Of a stretch of DNA of 64,000 bases, positions 23,246 through 34,844 are shown piece after piece (the stretch's first letter is position 1; each line of letters opens with the position of its first letter). The position numbers and the translations under genes were made by a program. The stretch lies in assembly GCF_000003815.2 (NCBI RefSeq), contig NC_049992.1, positions 12,247,533 to 12,311,532 on the forward strand. The letters run 5' to 3'. The notes under the pieces were generated by a model. It was not told the origin of the DNA, did not search any database, and was given only the letters and a program-made list of their open reading frames with translations. This DNA comes from Branchiostoma floridae (taxonomy: Eukaryota; Chordata; Leptocardii; Amphioxiformes; Branchiostomatidae).

Positions 23246-24643
23246 GGGCTACCTGGTGACTCATTGTCCTGTGCAAGGTCGGTGTTTGTGAGTGTGTTTG
23301 TGTGACGCGGACTCACACCTGAGTCTCGTGATTACGTAGTGCTGTAGGATGTTGACCCTTGGCCTTGTAAATCCTAGCGTCTGACTATGTTGGCATGGAA
23401 ACAGTGACGAGTAAGCCAGTTTGGTCACCTAATCCCATTGTTCCATAGTGCGATGACCAGGAGCTAGGGGTCACTAAACAGTACCGTGATTCGGCAGGTG
23501 AACTGAACCGGATCTTTCCAAAACCCTTGAGAAAATCCCATGCACAAAACACTCTTAACTCCGAACTGGCGTATTTAGCGTGATATATGTATAATGAGGT
23601 TACCAACTAGACACCCAGGAATTCTAGGTCTTGACAAACAAAAAGCAGGCAGTGGCCTCTAAGCAAGAATATGTCAAATAAGAGTCCTTATTCATTGTAC
23701 ACCCATCCCACTTCTCACTGCGATTGAAAATTGTCCAGAGCGCCGATACACCATAGAAAGTTGCTCTTTCTACTTTCCGGCATGCAATCCCAGCGCTGTC
23801 TCAGCGCAACGAAAATTCAAATGTCAACTCTTAGGGGCTGCCAAAGATTGCTCAGCGAATTTCATAAATAAAGAACGAATTTTCTTCCCTTTTTGTTTTT
23901 TGTTTTCTTTCAATTCATTCATTTACGTTTTACATTTATCAAATTCAATTTTGGCTGTAAACAAATTCAATTTTGTAAAGTGTACAGTAGCTCAGCGTGA
24001 GTCTCAGTTCATATATACAATAACTTCGGCTTGCTGTTTTGTTCTTATAGTTGACATGTACCTTGTTCCCAATGCATATTTTATCATGCCACGTTGCTAT
24101 CGTTAATCATAGAATACTGCGATCCATTGAAAATAAGACCAAGTCTTTGATCATCTAAATGTACAGGTTAAGAACATGATAACAAAACGTTATCGTGTCT
24201 AAACTCAAAGATAAGCTAAGAAATGATAAAACTTTGTTCTCTTGTTTGTTCCACATCCGTTTGTTTTATCATAAATCATAAGAACGTTTTGAACATTTCT
24301 TCGAGTTCTATCTCGTAAATTTGTGTTATGTCTAATCTTAGGAGATCACATGGTTTGAAATCTTGAATAAAAGCATTATGTGTGTATCTTTTTAAAATCT
24401 ATAATACCCATGATTTTAATTAGAAATGAGGTTCATGGCGCTTCCACTGCGCTCAGGCAAATCTGGCATCGCAGCGAGAGCGCCGTCCTCATTAAGTGCA
24501 TAATTTATATATAAGGCGGCCAGCAACCTGCAGGACGCCAAAGGCCAATTTGGTACCCTCTCCTTTGTTAGTCACCTCAATTAAACCAAAGAGCTAATCT
24601 CCAAGCAGAATTCCTCCGGTGGTATAAAACAGTAACATAAGCT

Positions 24644-24743
24644 NNNNNNNNNNNNNNNNNNNNNNNNNNNNNNNNNNNNNNNNNNNNNNNNNNNNNNNNN
24701 NNNNNNNNNNNNNNNNNNNNNNNNNNNNNNNNNNNNNNNNNNN
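24644..24743. other. Assembly gap (100 N)
   Basis: Exactly 100 N, a conventional placeholder of unknown true length. A run of 15 G (24799-24813) follows shortly after, which may explain the break. Confidence 0.99.
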
Positions 24744-25489
24744 CATCCGGGCTCTTTATTCATGTCGACAAAGTCATAGCAATCTGTCACGTTTTTTTGG
24801 GGGGGGGGGGGGGTACCATTTCATAAGACAAATAAACATATGAAGCTATGCTGCAATTCTTCATATTGATTATTATTCATTTCCGGGATATGAGTCTGGA
24901 GACTTTGGCTAAAAATGCTCCAAACTATCGGCGTCTCGCCCACACTGTATACATATTACCTATTTGCCTTGGGTCTTTGGGAAATTTGTCTGCCCTTTCT
25001 GCTTCTAGCTTTTCCGCAGCTGCATATCAATAGTGTGTTATATATAAATGTATGAGTAGCCCACCACAGATCAGTAGTGCTGTTTATTTCCTTTTTTCAG
25101 ATACGTATACATTGTACTGGTATGCCATCCATTGGAAACCTCTGTCTCCCCATCTCTCTCACCATGGGAGATTATGTTTTAGCTAGAAATATTAATGGCC
25201 GGCTATAGTAAGCTCCTCGTAATTCAGCCCCTGGCTCACCCAAAGAAGTCGGTCCACCCAATGACTAAAATCCCAACTCAAGAAATCCATGAAAATATAG
25301 CGAAAGTTTTGCCAGTCCAAACTGTTAACACCTCATTTATTAGTAAGCTGGAACTAAAATATTCTCTTACGATGCTCAAACTAATATACTAATAGCCGAG
25401 TACACGAGGAAGCGTCCTTTATTTGTGCTTTGTGCATTTTGCACCTCTTAAAGCCATTCTCAAAGTGGGACATTGCGCTCACTGCGACC

Positions 25490-25780
25490 ATAGCTTGAGA
25501 GTGTTCCTTGAGCAATCGCTGTGTCCCTTGCGTGGTCCTTGGGTGCTCACTGCGACCGTTGTGTGCTATTTGGACCTCCATCGGTCACCATCCTCGTCGC
25601 TCGCGCTAGGACTGTTTTGAAACTGGTGAACAGTTCAGAATAGTCGCTGAAGTGATAGAGACCATGGCGATCCCTTAGCGCTCATGGTGCGACCTTGGCG
25701 ATCCCTTAGCGCTTCCTGTGCGCTCAAAGAGTAATATTGGCGACCCCTCAGCGCTCGCTGCGCACTCTGACCTATTCTTA
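25490..25780. repeat. Degenerate ~40 bp tandem repeat upstream of LRR gene 1
   Basis: Repeated modules of the form GGCGATCCCTTAGCGCT-(C/T)-TGTGCGCTC occur three times between about 25660 and 25770. Related GCTCACTGCGACC modules occur at 25488 and 25545. The array ends about 370 bases before the start codon of the LRR gene at 26146. Confidence 0.55.
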
Positions 25781-26145
25781 ATTCTAGGTCGCTGGCCTAG
25801 TGGGATGGAGGGGTATGAAATAGTGATTCGTCCACAGGAAACAATATTCGTGGGGAAATAGTAAATATGCAGTTCATGTGATCAAGGTACAAAGGTTGAT
25901 TGTCTGGGCTGCCGTCGCTATAAAGCGGCAAACCTAGACCGACTACTTTAGTTTTGTTCGGCAACGTCTGCATTCGTGAAATCCCTGTATCGCCAGAATA
26001 ACTTTGGTCTACAGCTGCAAACAAACGCAGTGCTGTTTGGTTCAAGACCGAAGACGACAACTGGAAACAAAGGCCTGTGCTGGGGTAGAGGCGAGCTTCA
26101 ACGTTTCGACTGTTTTGCCTTTGGCATCCGAATAATATCGCAAAG

Positions 26146-28174
26146 ATGATAGCTCACCAGCTGAAAACGGTAGTCCTTCTTCTATGGTTTCCGTTCTGTC
26201 TGGCACAATACAGTACTGGTGCTACAAATCATTCGTGTTTGGTTACCACCACACCAGTACTGTTATGTCGAAATCAAACTGACAGATTTACATTTGCTTA
26301 CTCCAGGTTTAAAATATTGGAGGAGTTGCATTTAAGCAGCAATCTACTTCGATCTTTTCCTAATTTTCCCTTCATGCCGAAGTTATCTAAAGTGTTTCTT
26401 AGACATAATCTGCTCGTAACGTTTCCTTGGTTTTCACTGGGAAATGTTTCCCATCTCCAAGAGTTGGTTCTAGACAGCAACAATCTAACATCTATCGACA
26501 TAAGTGAGGACAATGCTCCAACAAACCTGCGTAGACTTTCGGTGGATGAGAACAATTTGCAGTTCATCACACCCTTTCCAAACCTGCCATACTTGGAAGA
26601 TCTTCTCCTGTCCAATAATAGACTTAGAGAGTTTCCGTGGGAATCTCTCCCTAACCTACCACGTTTGGTGAAACTAGATATCTCCTTTAATAGTTTAGCT
26701 CGGGTCGAGCCTGCAGGTATATTGGACACGGTCACCGATCTCCAGATACTGTTTTTTTTAGGAAACAACATGATGCGATTACCCGAGGCCTCTTTGCGTA
26801 CAAAGTCCCCTGTTCAACTTCTACTAGCCCATAACCCAGTACATTGTGACTGTAGCATATATTGGCTATTTGACATTGATTGTGATAAGAACTCGACGTG
26901 TTGTCAGGATAGCGACTACTGCAATGGAAATGAATGCACCGTATGTTCAGTAGGACCAGAGGAGAAGAAGATATCAAATATCCTCTGTGAGACTCCCTTC
27001 GAATACAAAGCTAACAATGGACTGGAAGAATTCCTAAAGATATGTGAGCCTCCTCAGACCTCGACCATGTCCTTTGCTACAACCGTCCCAATCTCGACAC
27101 AAGCTGCAGAGGAATTGACGAGCCTGACATTCCGTCCAGGCGGACTAAACGAGACATCCCTTTCAGGTGAGTAACCCTTACGTGACTGTGTGAAGTGGTC
27201 GGATTTTATAATACAGTGTATACAGCAGTGTCATCTATAATATTCTGTTAGTTATTTCATGGTACTATGAAATAGTCTTTTGACACGAGTATGTACCTAT
27301 CACTTTGTTTGTCTATCTATCTGTCTGCTTGTCTCTATGCCTACTTTATCTCTTGCTCTCTTTCTGTCTCCCCCTATTCCTCTCTCTCTCTCTCTTATGT
27401 GAGATTATGTTTTAGCTCAAATTATTAATGGCCAGGTCCATGTATGATTTTCCTCTAGCTCCAGATATCAAGTCTACGCCGGAGGCTTCCACGACATTCG
27501 TGCCAACGTTTGCTTCCACGGACCGTTCGCCACGTCCATCTCCAAGCCTTCACCCAGCGCTTTTCGTCCTGCCCCCGGTCGTTGTTGTCGTTGCTCTAGG
27601 TGTTTGCGTCACGTTTGGCTTAAAAAACGTACGCCAACGTCGCCAACGCCGTCCCAAACAGGCTCGAGGTCAGTGCGTCAACGCAAACTACGGGTACCAG
27701 CAGAGGAGCAGTTCTTCCTTTGATAACGGCACAACGCAGCGTACGGCACAAAGAGAAAGTGCGGGGAGCGACCAGCCGGAGCCAGAGGACCCCCATGTTC
27801 AGGCTACACCCTCCTCTCTCTACAACATGGCTTCAGTCTTCTCCTTCGCGACCACATATGGCGCGGCAGCCGCAGCTACATACTCTCCCAGCACTCAGAT
27901 CAGAACAAACTATCAGACATACACCAACGAAGAAGTTTTCTGCGGCACCCCAACTGTTGACGCACGGCCTATGTCGTTCTTCGCGGACAGCTCAGCGTAC
28001 GGTCGCGCAGATCTGGCGGACAGCTCAGCGTACGGTCGCGCAGATCAGGCGTACAGCTCAGCGTACGGTCGCGCAGATCAGGCGCTGTCAGAAGATTCGT
28101 TACGACACGACAGTGGGTCCGTCTCCCCTCTGTACAAGACGGCTGGTGCCGTTATTAACGATACCTTTGGGTAA
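26146..28174 (+). CDS. LRR single-pass transmembrane protein 1
   Basis: Two exons, 26146-27166 and 27459-28174 (donor GTGAGT, acceptor CTCTAG, phase 1), 578 aa. A signal peptide (VVLLLWFPFCLA) is followed by about seven leucine-rich repeats (LEELHLSSNLLRSFPNF; LEDLLLSNNRLREFPW), a Cys-rich LRR C-terminal cap starting NPVHCDC near residue 230, a Thr/Ser-rich stalk, a membrane helix near 374-396 (VLPPVVVVVALGVCVTFGL), a basic stop-transfer stretch (RQRRQRRPK) and a tail of about 170 aa. The tail has three exact-register copies of an 11-residue unit around SSAYGRAD. It is a paralogue of the gene at 31818, with the same exon layout: ectodomain in exon 1, membrane and tail in exon 2. The ligand is unknown. 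A poly(A) signal AATAAA is at 29107-29112. The stop is followed by a good GTAAGA donor, so a further exon cannot be excluded. Confidence 0.88.
27983..28081 (+). repeat. Three 33-bp coding tandem repeats in LRR gene 1
   Basis: Units 27983-28015, 28016-28048 and 28049-28081 are nearly identical, encoding (A)(D/Y)SSAYGRAD(L/Q). The tandem paralogue has only one related copy (SAYGHTDHTLSEGSL), so the expansion happened after the duplication. Each unit adds a tyrosine to the cytoplasmic tail. Confidence 0.9.
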
Positions 28175-31100
28175 GATCTCACTCGAAACAAGCCATCCTA
28201 ACAAAGTAAGTGGTGCTCAGTCACATTGTACAATGAAAATGCAGAAATAGAATGAAGAAACCGCGTAGACGTAATAACGACAACACAAGACCAATGTCTG
28301 CAATGTGGTGTATGTGTAAGTACTCATTGTATTTGATCTTCATGTACTGAGCTATCTAATGACTTGCTCTGTCGAAGAGTCGGAGTGTATACAATTGTAT
28401 TTGAAATTAATTTTTTATATAAATCTTGATTTGAGGATATGTTATGTGAACATTGCAACATACTCCATATGGTACTACACATTTATTTCCCTTTGTGATT
28501 ATGATGATTTAATCATGAGTATCCTGAATTGTAATATTTTTATTGCTCAGTACATTGCTGCATATGGCTGTAAAATTATTGAATTAATACTTAGATACTG
28601 TGATTTGAATGCTTTCAAAATGCTTTTCTTCTGCTTTGACTGACGTTAGCTTACTCTCCGTACTAGTAATGTGCTGCAGACATAGATTTACTCATGTTCT
28701 TGTTTTGCATAATTATTGATCTCTATGACGACGCAAGTCAACACTTGCAATAGCTGTGAATGTTTACCTGTTGTGGTTGTGATTATTAAGCTTCAATCGT
28801 GTTACTGATGAAGATTGATTACTTGACTACCTTAGTTCGACAGCAATATTATATAGCTTTCAATATACCCATGGTGCCTCTACTTAATGCTTTGGCAACG
28901 TTCTGTGTATTTTCACGATGGCGATTGAGTGTTATATAATCATGCTGTTATCATTCATTGACATTGATGTGTCAGCATTAACCTATACACGCATTATGTG
29001 GCATCTAAGTACAGTGATGGTAAAACTTTGACTGTGCTGTTGTTCTAATGCGTTACCTGCTGCAATTCTGTAACAAAGTCTTCTATATGTAGTAAAGATA
29101 AAAGTTAATAAAGATAATCATAAAATGTCTTTGACCTGGTGTTGTTTCAGTACATGTTATCTATACCAATGGTACGAGCTTACAGCATACCATGGGTAGA
29201 CGCTTTCTACACAAAGCAAGCTAGTAGTTTACATAGCAATTACATAAATCATCACTCTAGCTATCTACATACCAAGAACATGATAATCTGTCAACCCCCT
29301 CTTGAATCATATTCTTCTAAGATATGAAACAAAATTAAAATCGACCCCTCTAGTAAAAAAAGCCGCTTCGGTGGCCCAAACCGAAAACTTACTTTCTGAC
29401 CCCAAGGGCTATTCAGCAAAGATTTTACCTCAACCCACTAGGAGGCCTATACACACACCAAAAATCATGAAGATCCATCCACAGATTCCCACGTCATACT
29501 CAGGGCGGCAAACACACAAACTTCAAGACAAGCTGCTGTATCGTAGAAAACCGCCAGGAGGCCCGCTCTCAAACTTGACCTGCGTCTCACCGACACCAAC
29601 CCTACCAAATATCATGAAAATGCTTCAGAATCTCAAGTCATGCTATCTACATCCACATCCACTCCACCGTGGCACAATTGAAAACATAACCTTCTTGCGG
29701 AGGCAAGAACCAAAAAGCAACAAAGTTAGCTTAGGAAACGTTTATTTGCCATATCCGTGCCTGAGGCGAAGAATGAGGAAACACGTGACATGACTAACAT
29801 CTAGGGTAAGTTCTCTCAGGATACTACACAAAATGACCGCTGTGCACTAGGAGACAATTACACATGTCGTGAGATAAAATGCGAAACCATAAGACTGGGA
29901 CTTTAATAGGATGTAAAATTTGATATCGTGTAAATGAGTAAGAATACAATAACAAGAATACAATTGAAATTGAATATTGTTAAGTGAACACATATTTCTG
30001 AAATATAAGTAGAGTTTTCGATGAGACAACGATATTTACAGACATTCACTTTAATTTACTAATTCAAGAATACACGGTCGTACGAGTGATCCAATGTCTT
30101 GATCACAAAGTCTTGTACATGAAGCGGAAAATGATAGCACGTCTAATTTCATAACACACATATGGTGTAAATGAGCATGAAAGTTCATCTGTGTTGGTAG
30201 AATACATTATAGACTTTCTGATACTTATGACCCCCTCCTGCAAAAGTGGCGTGTTCCTGACGTCACTGCTGGAGATAGAGAGGGTCATTCTGTGAACAAG
30301 GTCGGCGGAGTTTGACCGAAAATTTAGGGTAAGTCCCTATATTAATTTCAGTATTGGAAAGAAAGTTTAGCAATTTCTATAATGGTGTAAATAACTTTTA
30401 GACATTTCCCGTAAGGTTAAAAAGTTCGTTTCTTACACCTAGACAGGAACATCGCCATCATATACGTATAATTGGAAACTTGTGCTGCCCACTTTGACTG
30501 ATTTTACCCGAAATTTTAGGGCGTAGGTGTAGGTCTGTTTCTTTGTATTAATGATTATGTATGACCAAAATATAAGTCTAGACTTAAGAATGCTTCCCTC
30601 ACCGACACCTCGCCCACACACAGCGTCTGGTATTCATGTCGGCGGGAAATTTGTCTGCAATGTTTAGTTATAACCGTTTCTCAACTTCCTCTTAATACCG
30701 GAAGACTTTGGTCTGTTTTCAATAAATGATAAGTGGTCTTTAGTACCATATAAATCACAATTCATGAGCCTATGTTCTGCCGTATGGACAAATGATAAAA
30801 CTGAGGAATGCGATATAAACCCATATAAAGTACAGCTGAATGCTTTAGCAATCGCCGTATATATACAGTAACTATGCTTTAAAATCCCTCGATAGTCAAA
30901 CTTTTGTGCAAGTGATCAGATATTTACGAATGTGTTTACTGTCAGAGTTAACTGCAGCTCCCTTACCATCTTTTACTTAGTCGAGGAGGGGTAGGCAACG
31001 GAGAAGATGGAAGCATAATATGTATAAAAATGGTTTTAAAAAGTCAAAACCTAAGAAGAACCGAGAAGGAGGAGAAAAGTGGCCACCAGGTTTTCTGTGG

Positions 31101-31817
31101 TGCCCCAAACATAGTGCAGGTATGTCAAACATACCTGCACTAAGAAATAGATAAGATGAGAGACTCAGCTGAGTCATTATTAGGTTCTCAGTCAAGTTCA
31201 CAGACACACGATCTAGACATAGTCTATTTTATTCTTAATCTCTCGTCGCACATGGCACACAACTGGACTCCCTCCAGGAGTGCCCCTCGTCTCTCTGGCC
31301 CTCCGTTCCAGACTCCTGTCTGACCTAATTCCTTCTCTCTCTGATCCCATTCCACATACGTAGTGGGGGGTTTCCACTCAACACACAACAGTCATGTTAC
31401 ACTGAAATTCGTACCTTAGCACAGATAACTGTGTACTAAGATCTCATTTATATGCATTACTTCTCAGAAAGAGGAGAAATTTTGATTTGTCTGGGATACC
31501 GTCGTTATAAAATCACAGACTGCAGTCACAGTCTACAGCAGACTATTCAGTGTTCTTCAATCAACATCCACAGTTGTCGTCCCCATCGGAGAACGCCTGT
31601 TTTCAACATGTACATGTCTAGGACTGATCTGCGAATTTTTGAAAAACCTCGATCTTGTGCCGCGATGACGTATGGCTGACGGATACATACGATGCAGCTG
31701 AAGCAGGTCTTGGCGTTTCTACTTTAGTATAATATAAGTACTGACCTATCTAACCTATTCTGATATCAGGCTTGAAATGTTGAAACTTTATTTTGTTAAG
31801 TTCAAAATACTATTAGA
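28175..31817. other. Spacer between the LRR genes: 3' UTR, dispersed repeat, no other gene
   Basis: The first ~940 bases are probably the 3' UTR of LRR gene 1, ending after AATAAA at 29107-29112. 29250-29750 is a copy of the dispersed repeat at 11200-11560. From 29800 to 31817 only short unsupported open frames occur. The promoter of LRR gene 2 must lie upstream of 31818 but no core element stands out. Confidence 0.55.
29250..29750. repeat. Second copy of the 10290-11560 repeat family
   Basis: It shares CTATCTACATACCAAGAACATGAT, the AGCCGC module, ACTTTCTGACCCCAAGGGC and TC(T/A)CAAACTTGACC with 11200-11470 in the same order. The 163-codon open frame over it is a by-product of the repeat and not a gene. 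Confidence 0.65.
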
Positions 31818-32886
31818 ATGATGCACATGCAGTCAGTAATATTACTGGCATTTCTTGAGGCCAGCTTTACACAATGCAGTACTGAAGGTGAAAATATAAC
31901 GTGCAAGACAAGCGTTTGTTATCGACCAAATGAACAAATTAAAAGCTTTACATTTTCCTCTTGCAGACCAGAATGTTTGGATTGGGTAGATTTGAGCAAC
32001 AATGAACTTCGATCTTTTCAAAATTTACCCTTCTTGCCAAAGTTATCTACCTTGTCTGTCTCTGGAAACTTGCTCGTGACTTTTCCGTGGCTTTCATTGA
32101 GAAATGCTCCACGTCTCGAATATTTGAGTGTGAGAAAAAACAATCTTACATATATTGATATGGCTGGATTCGATGTAGCAACAAACCTAAGTACACTTTT
32201 GGCAGATCAGAACAGAGTACAATCGATTACAGCGTTTCCAAATTTGCCGCGCTTGAAAAAACTCATTCTGTTCGCGAACAGGCTGAAAGAATTTCCTTGG
32301 GAATCCCTCCCGAATCTGCCGAGTTTGGAAGAGCTGGATCTCTCTTTTAATAGCCTGGCAAACGTCGGGTTTGCAGGTATGTTATCCAGTCTCAGGCATC
32401 TTCAGAATCTGAATCTGAAATATAACAACCTGAGACGACTGCCCGAAGCCTCTCTGCGTACACGCCACACGGTTACCGTGATGCTGACAAACAACCCTGT
32501 ACACTGTGACTGTGAGCTGACCTGGCTAGTGAAGTACCCCACGTGCGGTCAGAATTATGACAGCTATTGTGAAGTTACAGGGTGTAACGCATGTGCAGGA
32601 CCAACTAAATCTTTATCAGATGTCGTCTGTGAAGCCACTGGCTCCAAAGGCCGCGTTGGGCTGCAAGACCTTCTGCAATTATGCAACTCTCAAAACTCGT
32701 CCATGTTCGGTGGTGCATCAACAGAATTCCCATCAACACAGTCCATAGATAACCTGGCGAGTCAGACGACCCTCTCACCGGGAGGACATGACGATGCCTC
32801 TGATAAAGGTGAGAGCATGTTCTGTACCTATCACTAACTGTTTATTTGTAAATACAGCAAAGTGTGTGCGTGCGTGTGTGTCTGTC

Positions 32887-32968
<82 letters not shown>

Positions 32969-33915
32969 TTTATGAGTGGTCTGTAATGTGCATGTTATAT
33001 TAAGTCACTATAAAGTTTCCCTTTCATTTGAAACCTGGGTATGTACACTATTATTATGTTCTCACTACAGCTCCAAACGTCACAACGTTTACACGATCCT
33101 ACACGTTCATCGACCGTTTCAAACGGCCACACCAACACCTGCACCCGGCACTTTTTGTCCTGCCTCCGGTCGCACTGACCGTTGCCATTGGTATTTTTGC
33201 CACGATTGGCATTAGGATATCACGCCGACGTCAACCACGCCCCAAATTGCGCCGTGATCAGTGCATAAGGCAACGCTACAGAAACCGAGAGGACAGAAAC
33301 TTGGACCACGTAGTGAACGTCACAATGCAGAGCACTGCGCAGTTTACGTTGACAATGCGTGGCTGGCCACCGACGGACACGGCCCATGTTCAAGATTTCA
33401 GCTCTAGATCTTCATGCTACAATATAGCTTCATCTTTCTCCTCCGCAACAAGGTGTGGCCTTGTGGCCGGTGCTGTAAACTCTGCTAATAACTCACATAG
33501 GTACATAGACACGGCTGCAGATGTCGCGATGAGTACCCGGATTACACAACCAGTAGGTACGTATCGAAACGTAAGCAATGCAAGTACCTACTTGTTGTGT
33601 ACTAAGAATTCTCCTTCATCCGGTACCCGGACTGTTGATACACTACCTACATCGTTCGCGGCCAACCGTCGTTCGGCGTACGGCCACACAGATCACACGC
33701 TGTCGGAAGGGTCACTCTGTCAGAGTACAACCAACATGACAGTCTCATCGCTCTACAGGGCATCTGATGACGCAGTGAATTTTGTATATGGTGACATAAA
33801 TCGCTCGGGAGAGCAACGATCAGAGCAAGACCAGTCTGCGATGTATCACCCGACGGGAGAGGTGTGTCACCAGGGGACAGAGGAGGGCGACGACAACGAA
33901 CTGTACTTGTCTTGA
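31818..33915 (+). CDS. LRR single-pass transmembrane protein 2
   Basis: Two exons, 31818-32808 and 33071-33915 (donor GTGAGA, acceptor CTACAG, phase 1), 611 aa. A signal peptide (SVILLAFLEASFTQC) is followed by about seven LRRs (LDWVDLSNNELRSFQNLPF; LEELDLSFNSLANV), a Cys cap beginning NPVHCDC near residue 226, a Ser/Thr stalk, a membrane helix near 357-378 (ALFVLPPVALTVAIGIFA), a basic juxtamembrane stretch and a tail of about 230 aa ending NELYLS. It is collinear with the gene at 26146 over its whole length but has a longer C-terminus. Three Met codons are close together at the start (31818, 31821, 31827); the first was chosen and the choice does not change the signal peptide. The intron of 262 bp is mostly a GA microsatellite. 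AATAAA is at 34217-34222. Confidence 0.88.
32890..32963. repeat. (AG)n microsatellite in the LRR gene 2 intron
   Basis: About 37 near-perfect AG units, with one GGG interruption near 32923. The intron of LRR gene 1 at the equivalent place has a CT-rich tract with the opposite purine bias. Confidence 0.95.
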
Positions 33916-34414
33916 TTCCGTCGCCCTAACACACTGTCATTGGCTCGTGTTTGCATCAGATCTGTTGAATGTACACGCGCGTACATTTATTGTTAGATAT
34001 TTCAATTTTGCATGTGTATATATAAACCTGTAATGCTTTCGTCATGCTGTTGTGCAACGCCTCTGATCATCAGATGACGCAAGGTTGATACTATTAATAT
34101 GCAATCCTTATAATGTTATTGATGAAATTTTGTTGTGTTGTATCTATATGTAGTTTAGTATCTGTATGTAGTGTAGTAGCCATTGCAATAGGTTGTATCT
34201 TGCACAATTGCCGAGTAATAAAGTTTATTCATTCATTATGTTGTGGTTCGAATGCTCTGTAATTTTTTGAAGCGGTCAAAATCTATTGTCGGACTGATGC
34301 CTCTTGTGTTGATAGTTGTTGACAGCCATATACAATGCAAAATTAGCAGGACCAACGCGCAGCTATCGCGTGTCACAAAAACCATCCAACAACTTGATTT
34401 GAAATTGATATCCC

Positions 34415-34514
34415 NNNNNNNNNNNNNNNNNNNNNNNNNNNNNNNNNNNNNNNNNNNNNNNNNNNNNNNNNNNNNNNNNNNNNNNNNNNNNNNNNNNNNN
34501 NNNNNNNNNNNNNN
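34415..34514. other. Assembly gap (100 N)
   Basis: Exactly 100 N, true size unknown, downstream of the poly(A) signal of LRR gene 2. Confidence 0.99.
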
Positions 34515-34844
34515 TTGTAAGGTATTATGTAAATTTCTGAAAGCCCCTTTCTCTGTAGTGCCCAATATCTCGCCACTACTGCACACTTAGCTTGGCATTT
34601 CTAGATCTGTTAGCTATTCTTCCAGTGATTCTATACAATAGACAAATAGAGAACAGCCCCATGATATTTCATGGAGGTATAAGACCTAACATTTTGATTG
34701 CTTCATGTAGTTAAGAAAAAAACTGAACAAACAGTATAACGAGAAGCTAGATAGTACAGAATGCAAAATGCCTATTTTTCGATTCATAGCCCTTGTTGCA
34801 AACATGTCAATCAAATTACTAAAGAGTGGAATCATAAGGTGAAA

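Larger units (their letters stand above)
23182..25480. other. Intergenic spacer, no gene recognised
   Basis: Between the divergent starts of NRF copy B and LRR gene 1. Short open frames here have no recognisable motif and no splice support. Apart from the TATA box near 23240, the N gap, the poly-G run and a duplicated piece at 25130-25205, nothing specific is seen. Confidence 0.6.

Noticed and set aside
26298..26771. 157-codon minus-strand frame inside LRR gene 1
   Set aside because: It is the antisense shadow of the LRR exon, with composition explained by repeated leucine codons.
27720..28250. 176-codon frame with repeated RRTAQRTVAQI
   Set aside because: Alternative frame of the LRR gene 1 tail repeats; the +0 frame is supported by the splice phase and the paralogue.
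29302..29793. 163-codon plus-strand open frame
   Set aside because: It overlays a copy of the dispersed repeat at 11200-11560, where the frame is not conserved.
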